Part shown: positions 42,897-50,319 of the stretch, one piece after another | Layout of the letters: every line of letters begins with the position of its first letter | How positions within the stretch are numbered: the stretch's first letter is position 1 | DNA from: Fimenecus sp045655645 | GTDB lineage: Bacteria > Bacillota > Clostridia > Oscillospirales > Acutalibacteraceae | Assembly: GCA_045655645.1 (NCBI GenBank) | Contig: JAZOPS010000020.1 | Span: 22,443 to 86,442 of the forward strand | DNA: 64,000 nucleotides | Reading direction: 5' to 3' | The notes under the pieces: model-generated | What the model was told of the DNA's origin: nothing | What the model saw: only the letters and a program-made list of their open reading frames with translations | Databases searched by the model: none | Translations under genes and position numbers: made by a program

Positions 42897-44248
42897 TGAG
42901 TAATGTTAATAATGAAAATGAAATTCTCTCATTTGAAGAATTGCGCAAAAAACTTGGTATGGATGATACCCCTACTAAAAAAGCAGTAAATAATGATGAT
43001 TTGGTGCTGACTGAAAAAGAAGCAAAGCCAAAACCTATTGAAACAAAACAAGAAATATCAGCAATTAATGATGTTTTCGCTGATATTGAGAAACAATTAG
43101 AAACTCAAATTGAAGAAGAAAAGAATGATGGACCTAAAACATTGGTTGAAAACGGAAAAACCTTTGTTGATGTTACTGAACAATATGTTAAAGAACCAGT
43201 CACTCTTGAAACAACCGAAACAGTTATAGAAAAAACTGTTCAAAAGAAAAAGCGTCGCACATTCAATCAAATTTTCTCTGATTTCTTTAGTGGTATGATA
43301 CCGCTCAAAAAAGATAGCACAAAAGAAAAAATCAGAAAAATTGTAATGGATTTATCAATAATTACAATTATTGGTTGCGCTATTGCATTTGCAGAGCTTT
43401 ATAGCCAAAATCGTGAACAATTGAAGATAGAAGAAGAAATTAGAGGGCAAATTGTTGATACTGATAATTTTGATGATAACGAGTATGTTGAAGCATGGCA
43501 AGAACTTTTTGCTCAATATCCACAGATTAAATTCCCTGATGATATGAATCTTAAATATTCATATCTTTATGCGCTTAATCAGGATTTTGTTGGTTGGTTG
43601 AATATTCCAGGTACAAATCTTGATGTTCAAGTTGTGCAGGGTAAGGATAATGCACAATATCTTCGCCACGATTTCTATGGTAAATGGAATCGTTATGGTT
43701 GTCCATTTATGGACTATAAAAACGACTCTAAATATCTTGATGACAATACAATTATTTATGGTCACCACATGACTGATGGTTTGATTTTCTCAAATCTCGA
43801 TAAATATAAAACATTAGAGGGTTATAAAGAGTCACCAATCATTGAATTTAATACTTTGTATGATACATATTATTTTAAAATCTTCTCAGCGTTTTATATC
43901 AATGCTACACCAGCCGATGACAATAACTATTTCTTTAACTTTATGATTACTGATTTTTCAACAGATGAAAGATTTTCAAAGTTTGTTGATGAGTTAAAGA
44001 AGAGAAGTGTTATTGATACTGGAATAAGCGTTCAACCAGACGATAAATTGCTTACTTTGGTTACATGCACATTTGATTTTAATGACGCCAGATTCGTGGT
44101 AGTCGGCAGAATGGTGCGTGAAAACGAAAAGGTGGAAGTGGATACAAGCAAAGCAACGCTTAATACAAATCCAAAATTCCCACAAGCGTGGTATGACGCT
44201 AAAGGTCTTACAAATCCATTTAAAGACGATAAAAAGTGGGATGAATAA
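42896..44248 (+). CDS. Class B-like sortase with long cytoplasmic N-terminus, second of a pair
   Basis: 450 residues, with AAGGAGGT ahead of ATG 42896. The first 150 residues are charged, Glu/Lys/Thr-rich and likely disordered in the cytoplasm (FEELRKKLGMDDTPTKKAV). One helix (IRKIVMDLSIITIIGCAIAF) leads to the sortase domain: QDFVGWLNIPGTNLDVQVVQ, catalytic His in TIIYGHHMTDG, Cys in LVTCTF and Arg in DARFVVVGRMV. The fold matches its neighbour, suggesting duplication and divergence. The long N-terminal extension is unusual and could bind a cytoplasmic or divisome partner (inference). Confidence 0.88.
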   Translation: MSNVNNENEILSFEELRKKLGMDDTPTKKAVNNDDLVLTEKEAKPKPIETKQEISAINDVFADIEKQLETQIEEEKNDGPKTLVENGKTFVDVTEQYVKEPVTLETTETVIEKTVQKKKRRTFNQIFSDFFSGMIPLKKDSTKEKIRKIVMDLSIITIIGCAIAFAELYSQNREQLKIEEEIRGQIVDTDNFDDNEYVEAWQELFAQYPQIKFPDDMNLKYSYLYALNQDFVGWLNIPGTNLDVQVVQGKDNAQYLRHDFYGKWNRYGCPFMDYKNDSKYLDDNTIIYGHHMTDGLIFSNLDKYKTLEGYKESPIIEFNTLYDTYYFKIFSAFYINATPADDNNYFFNFMITDFSTDERFSKFVDELKKRSVIDTGISVQPDDKLLTLVTCTFDFNDARFVVVGRMVRENEKVEVDTSKATLNTNPKFPQAWYDAKGLTNPFKDDKKWDE

Positions 44249-44296
44249 TTAGTTATTAATTAGATTTATATATGGGAAAAGAGAGGTAAAATATTT

Positions 44297-46459
44297 ATGA
44301 AAGTTAGGTTGTTAGCACTGAATGTTGACAAGAATATGCCGTTTTCAAGATTTCAGGCAAGAGTTGTCAGCAGTATCAGTATGTATTCTAATGAAAACGC
44401 AACTTTTGAATCTTTTGAAAGTATGCAAGAGCTTTTTGGTGCGTTGCAAGATGCACTAGAAAATGATGAACTTATTATTACTGCTGTTGATACAAAGCAT
44501 TATAATAAACTTAAATCAGCTTTAATGCAGGCTCTTGAAACTGAAATTCAATATAATTCAACCATTCTCAATATGCTTGAAAGCGATGAAGAAATGGACG
44601 ATAAAACTCGCAAAGAGTTTTCATCATTCCCTGAACCTGCAACAGTATTCTTGTCAAAAGATGGACTTTATTCAGGCTTCGGTATCGAAAACGGCGAGCA
44701 GTATTTGATGCTTGTCCCAATTGATAACGAGAGAATTAACCTTATTCTCAGAAATGGTGTTGTACCTTTCTTGTCAAAAAATATTGAAACTGTTGCTGGT
44801 GAAGAGTTCTTAAGTGAAAACAAATTCTATGACAACGAAAAAGTAGCAATCGCAGTTAAAAGACTTATTGATTCACAGTCAATTGTTGCAGTTAACGGAA
44901 CACAGAATGCAGAAGTTCTTAAAAGCTGTGGCGATAGCGTAGAAGATTTTGATAGCGTATTTGTGTTTACACCTCATGTTGAAGATAAAGGTGAAGTTAA
45001 TGCTACTGAATATGCCGCACAACTTGCAAAAGTAAGTTTAGACCTCTCAGCAGCAAATATCGGTGCATCAATCAGTGATATCTATAATGCAAGCAATGCA
45101 AAATTCATCTGTATTGCAGTGGCAAATGATGAATCTGCAATTGTTCGCAAGCTTTATATGGCAGAAGATGAAACAGAAGACGCATTTGTTGAAAGTGCAG
45201 CAATTGAACTTATCGAACTCATTGGTGAAAAAGCAAGCGGAGTTAGAAGCGTTGGCATTGAAATTTCAGATGGTCCTGAGCTCATTCCTGAAGAAGAGAA
45301 AAAACCAACAAACAAGAAATCAATGATTATTTTTGCAGCCGTTCTTAGTGCAGTTATTATTATTTGTGCGGTTTTGGGTGTTATTTATAAAGTTCAGGGC
45401 GAGAATGGTGCCTTGGCAAATGCTCTAAATTCTATTTTTGGTAATGAAACAACAACCACTACAACTACAACAACAACAGAAACAACAACTGAACCAGTTG
45501 AAGATACACAAGCAGAATTTGTTAAATTCTCTGATTACATGATGTCAAATATAATTGCTATTGAAAAGAGAAAGATTGAAGCTGTAACTTCAACAACTGA
45601 GACAACAACAGGTTCTACTGAAGAATCTTCAACACAGACACAGGTTGTTGAAGACAAGGGTGCACCAGCAACAATAAAAATCAATGGTGTTGATATTGAA
45701 GCTAAAGAAGCTCTTGCAAGATTTGTTATGACTGAGATGGGCGAAGGCTATAATGTTGAAGCAATCAAAGCACAGGCAGTTGTAATTTACACTTTCCTTA
45801 AATATTGTGATAACAATTTTGAAATTGAAGGTGTTTTAATCAGCGAAACATTTAATGACGAAGTAAAGAGTGCAGTTGACGCAGTGTTTGGCCAATATCT
45901 TGCAGTAAAAGATGTTGTGGCACTTACACCATACTTTGCAGTTGCTGCGGGTAAAACGGCAGATGCAGCTGGTATTTTCGCAAACTCATATGATTATCTC
46001 AAGCCAGTTTCAGTTAATGGTAATCCTGATGCTCAGGCAGAAACATACAAAATTGAAAGAAAGTTCTCTCTTGGCGAAATGAAGGGACTTCTTCTTCAGT
46101 ATAACAATAAACTTGTGCTTGACGAAGACCCGGCAATGTGGTTGAGAGTGGTTTCACATGATGCCGCTGTTTCTTCAAGCATTGGCTATGTGGCTAAAGT
46201 TGCAGTTGGTGACACAGAAATTTCAGGTTTTGATTTTAAAAATGATGTAATTGGTTCATCAGTTATGGCTTCACATTGCTTTACAGTTTATTATAATGAA
46301 ACTGATAGCACTTTCACAATTACTACTTATGGTAATGGTTTAGGTGTTGGTATGAGCCAGACAGGTGCAAATCACCTTGCAAATACTGGTATGAAATATG
46401 AAAAAATTCTTTCAACATATTACAAAGGCACAACACTTATAAAGGAGAAAAATATATGA
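44297..46459 (+). CDS. Degenerate CinA-like region fused through a membrane helix to a SpoIID domain
   Basis: 720 residues. Residues 40-165 follow the CinA MoCF block pattern (LFGALQDALENDELIIT, then FPEPATVFLSKDGLYSGFGI and LMLVPIDNERINLIL). Residues 182-310 follow CinA_C (TEYAAQLAKVSLDLSAANIG, FICIAVANDESAIVRKL), but the ESCTGG and ITTGGLGPT active sites are lost. A helix spans 342-366 and a Thr-rich linker 385-450. SpoIID lies at 470-712: FVMTEMGEGYNVEAIKAQAV keeps the catalytic Glu480, while the GHGVGMSQ motif reads GLGVGMSQ. It would be a wall lytic transglycosylase tethered to a cytoplasmic sensor-like domain. Confidence 0.7.
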   Translation: MKVRLLALNVDKNMPFSRFQARVVSSISMYSNENATFESFESMQELFGALQDALENDELIITAVDTKHYNKLKSALMQALETEIQYNSTILNMLESDEEMDDKTRKEFSSFPEPATVFLSKDGLYSGFGIENGEQYLMLVPIDNERINLILRNGVVPFLSKNIETVAGEEFLSENKFYDNEKVAIAVKRLIDSQSIVAVNGTQNAEVLKSCGDSVEDFDSVFVFTPHVEDKGEVNATEYAAQLAKVSLDLSAANIGASISDIYNASNAKFICIAVANDESAIVRKLYMAEDETEDAFVESAAIELIELIGEKASGVRSVGIEISDGPELIPEEEKKPTNKKSMIIFAAVLSAVIIICAVLGVIYKVQGENGALANALNSIFGNETTTTTTTTTTETTTEPVEDTQAEFVKFSDYMMSNIIAIEKRKIEAVTSTTETTTGSTEESSTQTQVVEDKGAPATIKINGVDIEAKEALARFVMTEMGEGYNVEAIKAQAVVIYTFLKYCDNNFEIEGVLISETFNDEVKSAVDAVFGQYLAVKDVVALTPYFAVAAGKTADAAGIFANSYDYLKPVSVNGNPDAQAETYKIERKFSLGEMKGLLLQYNNKLVLDEDPAMWLRVVSHDAAVSSSIGYVAKVAVGDTEISGFDFKNDVIGSSVMASHCFTVYYNETDSTFTITTYGNGLGVGMSQTGANHLANTGMKYEKILSTYYKGTTLIKEKNI

Positions 46460-47478
46460 GCAAAATTTTAGTTACAGGTGGCGCAGGTTTTATTGGTTCA
46501 CACACTTGCGTTGAACTTCTTAATGCTGGCTATGAAATTGTAGTCGTTGATAATCTCTACAACTCAAGTGAAAAATCACTTGACAGAGTCCGTGAACTTA
46601 CAGGCAAAGACTTTGCGTTCTATCCTTTTGACATTCGTGATAAAGAAAATATGCAAAAGATTTTTGATGACCACAAAATTGATGCTTGCATTCACTTTGC
46701 AGGACTCAAAGCTGTAGGTGAGAGTTGTCAAAAACCACTTGAATATTATGACAATAATATTGGTGGAACATTAGCACTTTGCGAAGTTATGAAAAATAAT
46801 GGTTGCAAGAAAATTGTTTTCAGTTCATCAGCAACAGTTTATGGCACAGAAAATGTATCACCACTTAAAGAATCAATGAAAACAGGTGGCACAACCAATC
46901 CTTATGGTACAACAAAATATATGATTGAGATTATTCTTGACGATTTCCATAAAGGTGATAGCGAATGGGCTGTGACACTTCTTCGTTATTTCAACCCAAT
47001 TGGTGCTCATAAGAGTGGTCGCATTGGTGAAAATCCAAACGGAATTCCAAATAATCTTATGCCATATATCACACAGGTAGCCGTTGGTAAATTGCCACAA
47101 CTTAATGTTTTTGGTGATGATTATAATACTCATGATGGCACAGGTGTGCGTGACTATATTCATGTTGTTGACTTGGCACTTGGTCATGTTAAAGCAGTTG
47201 AAAAAATTCTTAAAGATGAACCAAAGGTTAATGTTTATAACTTGGGTACAGGTAATGGTTATAGTGTTCTTGACATCGTGAAAGCATTTGAACAGGCATC
47301 AGGTCAAAAAATTAATTACAAAATTGCACCTCGTCGTCCTGGTGACCTTGATACTTGTTATTCTGATGCATCAAAGGCTCTTAATGAATTGGGATGGAAA
47401 GCCGAAAGAGACCTTCTTGAAATGTGCGAAGATTCATGGCGTTGGCAAAGCAATAATCCAAATGGTTTTGACGACTAA
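46456..47478 (+). CDS. galE: UDP-glucose 4-epimerase
   Basis: 340 residues, overlapping the previous gene by 4 bases (ATGA). The SDR nucleotide-binding motif GGAGFIGSH, SSSATVYG and the catalytic YGTTK are present, and FNPIGAHKSGRIGENPNGIP is the GalE substrate loop. It interconverts UDP-glucose and UDP-galactose for wall and surface glycans. Its translational coupling to the SpoIID fusion gene places it in the sortase operon. Confidence 0.95.
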   Translation: MSKILVTGGAGFIGSHTCVELLNAGYEIVVVDNLYNSSEKSLDRVRELTGKDFAFYPFDIRDKENMQKIFDDHKIDACIHFAGLKAVGESCQKPLEYYDNNIGGTLALCEVMKNNGCKKIVFSSSATVYGTENVSPLKESMKTGGTTNPYGTTKYMIEIILDDFHKGDSEWAVTLLRYFNPIGAHKSGRIGENPNGIPNNLMPYITQVAVGKLPQLNVFGDDYNTHDGTGVRDYIHVVDLALGHVKAVEKILKDEPKVNVYNLGTGNGYSVLDIVKAFEQASGQKINYKIAPRRPGDLDTCYSDASKALNELGWKAERDLLEMCEDSWRWQSNNPNGFDD

Positions 47479-47511
47479 TTAAAAATTATTTTAAAATAAA
47501 GGGTGATTAAA

Positions 47512-48084
47512 GTGAAGAAAAAAGGCTTAATTATTGCTGTATGCGCAATAGCAGTTGTTTTAGTGGTGCTTATAGGAAGTCTAGTTTCAACCTATAATGG
47601 ACTTGTTGATAAACAAGCAGAAGTAACCAATGCTGAAGCACAGATTCAGGTTCAATTACAACGCCGTGCCGATTTAATTCCTAATCTTGTAAACACAGTA
47701 AAAGGCTATGCTGCTCACGAAACTGAAGTTTATACAGCCCTTGCGGATGCTCGCGCAAAGCTTAATTCTGCTTCAAATACAGAAGAATATACTGAAGCTC
47801 TTGAAAGCTATGATTCAGCTATTTCAAGACTTTTGGTCATCGTTGAAAACTATCCTGAACTTGAAGCAAATCAAAACTTTATTTATCTTCAGGATGAGCT
47901 TTCTGGCACAGAAAACAGAATTGGAATAGCTCGAAAAGATTATAATGAAGTTGTAACTGAATATAACAAAACAATTAAAAAATTCCCAACAGTCCTTTTT
48001 GCAGGAGTGTTAGGATTTGAACAAGCAGATTTGTTTGAGGCAAGTGCTGGCGCTCAGGATGCTCCTGTAGTCAGCTTTGAATAA
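47512..48084 (+). CDS. LemA family protein
   Basis: 190 residues from GTG 47512, preceded by AAAGGGTGA; a GTG at 47503 overlaps that motif. An N-terminal helix (LIIAVCAIAVVLVVLIGSLV) is followed by the LemA helical domain, QVQLQRRADLIPNLVNTVKG and FPTVLFAGVLGFEQADLFEA. The role of LemA is unclear. LemA and TPM proteins are commonly encoded as a pair, as here (8-base gap), and are thought to act together at the membrane. Confidence 0.93.
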   Translation: MKKKGLIIAVCAIAVVLVVLIGSLVSTYNGLVDKQAEVTNAEAQIQVQLQRRADLIPNLVNTVKGYAAHETEVYTALADARAKLNSASNTEEYTEALESYDSAISRLLVIVENYPELEANQNFIYLQDELSGTENRIGIARKDYNEVVTEYNKTIKKFPTVLFAGVLGFEQADLFEASAGAQDAPVVSFE

Positions 48085-48092
48085 AAGAAGAA

Positions 48093-48932
48093 ATGAAAAT
48101 AAATAGAATTTTAATTATCACCGTAATTTTATCGCTGTTGTTGTCAATTTCAGCATTGGCAATAGATTTGCCTAACCCTACTACTGATTTTTTTGTTAAT
48201 GACTTTGCCGATGTGATTGATACAGAAACAGAAGAAGAACTTCAGATGATAGGTGAAAGTCTTTATAACCAGACCACTGCGCAAGTGGTTGTTGTAACTG
48301 TTGAATCTTTGGATGGTTATGATGTAGAAGAATATGCTTTGGAACTTGGTCGCGAGTGGGGAGTAGGCAGTGAAGAAAACGATAATGGCGTTGTATTACT
48401 TCTCTCGGAATCTGATAGAAAAGTGACAATTCAGGTAGGTTATGGTCTTGAAGGTTGCCTTCCTGATGGAAAAACTGGGCGAATTCTTGATGAGTATGCA
48501 ATTCCTTATTTGAGTAATGACGATTTTTCAACAGGACTTGCGGAATGCTATAAGGCAATTGTGTCCGTTGTCTGTGAAGAATATGGTGTTGAATTAGACG
48601 AGTATGACCTTGATAATTATGTCTCTGAATATGAGTATGAATATGAAATCTCTTATGAAGAATTTTCTGTCATAATTATTACTGCATTTACAGTTATTTC
48701 ATTAATTGTATTTATAATCATAAAATGCAAAGATGATGGTTCTCATCATGGTGGCGGTTCTCATCACGGTGGTAGTTCTTATTACGGTGGACATATTTAT
48801 CGTGGCGGTTTTAGTTCAGGTGGTTTCCGAAGCGGTGGAGGCTTCTCTGGTGGCGGAGGTTTTCGCGGCGGCGGTGGCTCATTTGGTGGCGGTGGCTCAT
48901 TTGGTGGCGGTGGCTCGTCACGTGGATTTTAA
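48093..48932 (+). CDS. TPM domain protein with Gly-rich tail
   Basis: 279 residues. Signal peptide, then a TPM domain (NDFADVIDTETEEELQMIGE, then NGVVLLLSESDRKVTIQVGYG and LPDGKTGRIL), a membrane helix near 195-215 and a Gly/Ser/His-rich tail ending in repeats of GGGGSFG. The TPM (Psb32/MOLO1-like) domain faces outward; its biochemical role is not settled. The tail DNA is an 18-base tandem repeat, so its length may vary between strains. Confidence 0.9.
   Translation: MKINRILIITVILSLLLSISALAIDLPNPTTDFFVNDFADVIDTETEEELQMIGESLYNQTTAQVVVVTVESLDGYDVEEYALELGREWGVGSEENDNGVVLLLSESDRKVTIQVGYGLEGCLPDGKTGRILDEYAIPYLSNDDFSTGLAECYKAIVSVVCEEYGVELDEYDLDNYVSEYEYEYEISYEEFSVIIITAFTVISLIVFIIIKCKDDGSHHGGGSHHGGSSYYGGHIYRGGFSSGGFRSGGGFSGGGGFRGGGGSFGGGGSFGGGGSSRGF
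48870..48916 (+). repeat. 18-bp tandem repeat in the TPM gene tail
   Basis: Two exact copies of GGCGGTGGCTCATTTGGT (48870-48887, 48888-48905) plus a partial third. It encodes Gly/Ser/Phe and could expand or shrink by slippage without a frameshift. Confidence 0.85.
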
Positions 48933-48944
48933 GGGGATTTTAAA

Positions 48945-49550
48945 ATGAGGGTATTTGATTTTGACAATACCATTTACGATGGTGAAAGTGGATTTCATGC
49001 TTTTCTTTATTTCTTAAAGAAAGATGTACCGGGACTTTTGAAAATTGCACCTAAATTTTTTCAAAGATATATTGAATATAGAAAAGGTACAATTTCAGTT
49101 GCAGCCGTTTTCAATGAATTCGGCGATTTTGCAAAAGAATATTGTAGCCGAATTGAAGATATTTATGGCGAATTTGAAAAGTTTTGGGATTTGCATGAAG
49201 ATAGAGTTAAGAAATTCTATTTTGATATGCAAGATGAAGAAGATATAATTGTTTCAGCGTGTCCAATGTGTCTGCTTCAAATAATTTGTGATAGAATAGG
49301 TATAAAACATGTTATCGGTTCAGATATTGACCCTATAAAAGGTGAAATCAATAACATTTGTTATAGCGAAAATAAAGTTGTTGAATTTCGTAAAGTATAT
49401 GGCGATGTAATGATTGATGATTTTTATACAGATTCAATTAGTGATAAGCCAATGATGGATATATCAAAAAATGTATTTTGGGTTGATGGTGAAAAAATCA
49501 CTCAAATTAAAAAAGATGGACTTGAGTTAGCCTCTTTTCCAAAAAAATAA
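48945..49550 (+). CDS. HAD superfamily phosphatase
   Basis: 201 residues. The N-terminal DxDxT motif appears as VFDFDNTIYDGES, motif II is in IIVSACPM and the acidic motif is near VMIDDFYTD. The helical cap between motifs I and II fits the HAD-IB (phosphoserine phosphatase-like) group. The substrate is unknown, perhaps a phosphorylated lipid or sugar intermediate. It follows the TPM gene by 12 bases with AAGGGGA and precedes rnpB. Confidence 0.85.
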   Translation: MRVFDFDNTIYDGESGFHAFLYFLKKDVPGLLKIAPKFFQRYIEYRKGTISVAAVFNEFGDFAKEYCSRIEDIYGEFEKFWDLHEDRVKKFYFDMQDEEDIIVSACPMCLLQIICDRIGIKHVIGSDIDPIKGEINNICYSENKVVEFRKVYGDVMIDDFYTDSISDKPMMDISKNVFWVDGEKITQIKKDGLELASFPKK

Positions 49551-49560
49551 CTTAATATTA

Positions 49561-49888
49561 TGAGTTGGTTGGGCAGTTGCGCAGATTATAATCTGTGAGG
49601 AAAGTCCGAGCATCATACAGCAGGGTAACGGCTAACGGCCGCCGAGGGTGACCTTAGGGAAAGTGCATAGAAAATTACCGCCGTTTTTAACGGTAAGGGT
49701 GGAAAGGCGAGGTAAGAGCTCACCAGCGTTGCAGAGATGTAACGGCTGAGCAAACCCTACCCGATGCAACGTCGACTGAAGTTGTCAGCTGGGCAGATAC
49801 TTCGAAAGACGGCTTCAGGCACATAGCAATGTGTGTCGCAGATAGATAATTGCCTTAAACGACAGAACTCGGCTTACAGACCAACTCG
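49561..49888 (+). ncRNA. rnpB: RNase P RNA, bacterial type A-like
   Basis: The ends pair (GAGTTGGT at 49562 with ACCAACTC ending 49887) to form P1. The universally conserved GAGGAAAGTCCGAGC lies at 49597, CAGGGTAACGGC at 49621, GAGGTAAGAGCTCACCAG at 49709 and ACAGAACTCGGCTTACAG at 49862. This ribozyme trims tRNA 5' ends. It begins 11 bases after the HAD gene with no strong promoter visible, so it may be processed from that transcript. A terminator follows. Confidence 0.97.
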
Positions 49889-49897
49889 TTATTTAAC

Positions 49898-49928
49898 AAG
49901 GACTTGTTATTCAAGTCCTTATTTTTTT
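49898..49928 (+). terminator. Intrinsic terminator after rnpB
   Basis: Stem AAGGACTTG / CAAGTCCTT, loop TTATT, followed by A and seven Ts. Confidence 0.93.
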
Positions 49929-49955
49929 AACCAAAAAATATAATCACCGTATAAT
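49927..49955 (+). promoter_or_regulatory. Possible promoter of the small membrane protein/recD2 pair
   Basis: A good TATAAT (49950-49955) with a weak -35 TTAACC (49927-49932) at 17 bases. The -35 box overlaps the terminator T tract. Confidence 0.5.
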
Positions 49956-49974
49956 ATGTTGAGGTGATTTTTTT

Positions 49975-50319
49975 ATGTTTGAAGCATTGTTATGGTCCTT
50001 TTTTCTGTGCTCAACTCTTATGGGAATAGTTGCTTTTTGTTATACAATTATGTTAAAATTATTAATACCAAAAACTCGAAAAGATTTTTTCGTTTTTCTA
50101 CCTTGCGATATAACAAGCTGTGATGTCAGAAAGAAAGCCTATGCTTTGAGAATGAAACTAAATTTGATGGGTGAAGATATTCACGGCAAAATTGTTGTGT
50201 TAGATAATGGTATGCGTGAATATGAAAGAGATAATCTTTTAGAAATATGTAAAGAATGTAACGGAATATATCTGGTTAACAAAGAATATATAAAGGATTT
50301 TTTAGATGGAAGAATTTGA
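49975..50319 (+). CDS. Small membrane-anchored protein upstream of recD2
   Basis: 114 residues. A hydrophobic N-terminus (about 1-33) is followed by a soluble domain with LPCDITSCDVRKKAYALRMK and VVLDNGMREYERDNLLEICK, a pattern of alternating strand and helix. I do not recognise the family with certainty; similar short proteins occur in other Clostridia. Its last 14 bases overlap the recD2 start, and GGATTTTTTAGATGG provides the next ribosome site, so the two are co-expressed. Confidence 0.65.
   Translation: MFEALLWSFFLCSTLMGIVAFCYTIMLKLLIPKTRKDFFVFLPCDITSCDVRKKAYALRMKLNLMGEDIHGKIVVLDNGMREYERDNLLEICKECNGIYLVNKEYIKDFLDGRI

Noticed and set aside
45448..45495. ACA/ACT triplet run that looks like a microsatellite
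   Set aside because: It encodes the Thr-rich linker of the SpoIID fusion in frame; the codons are mixed.
44297..46459. Plain SpoIID sporulation protein in the spoIID-spoIIM-spoIIP set
   Set aside because: Far too long, with a 340-residue cytoplasmic N-terminus and a changed GHG motif; the context is sortases, not engulfment genes.
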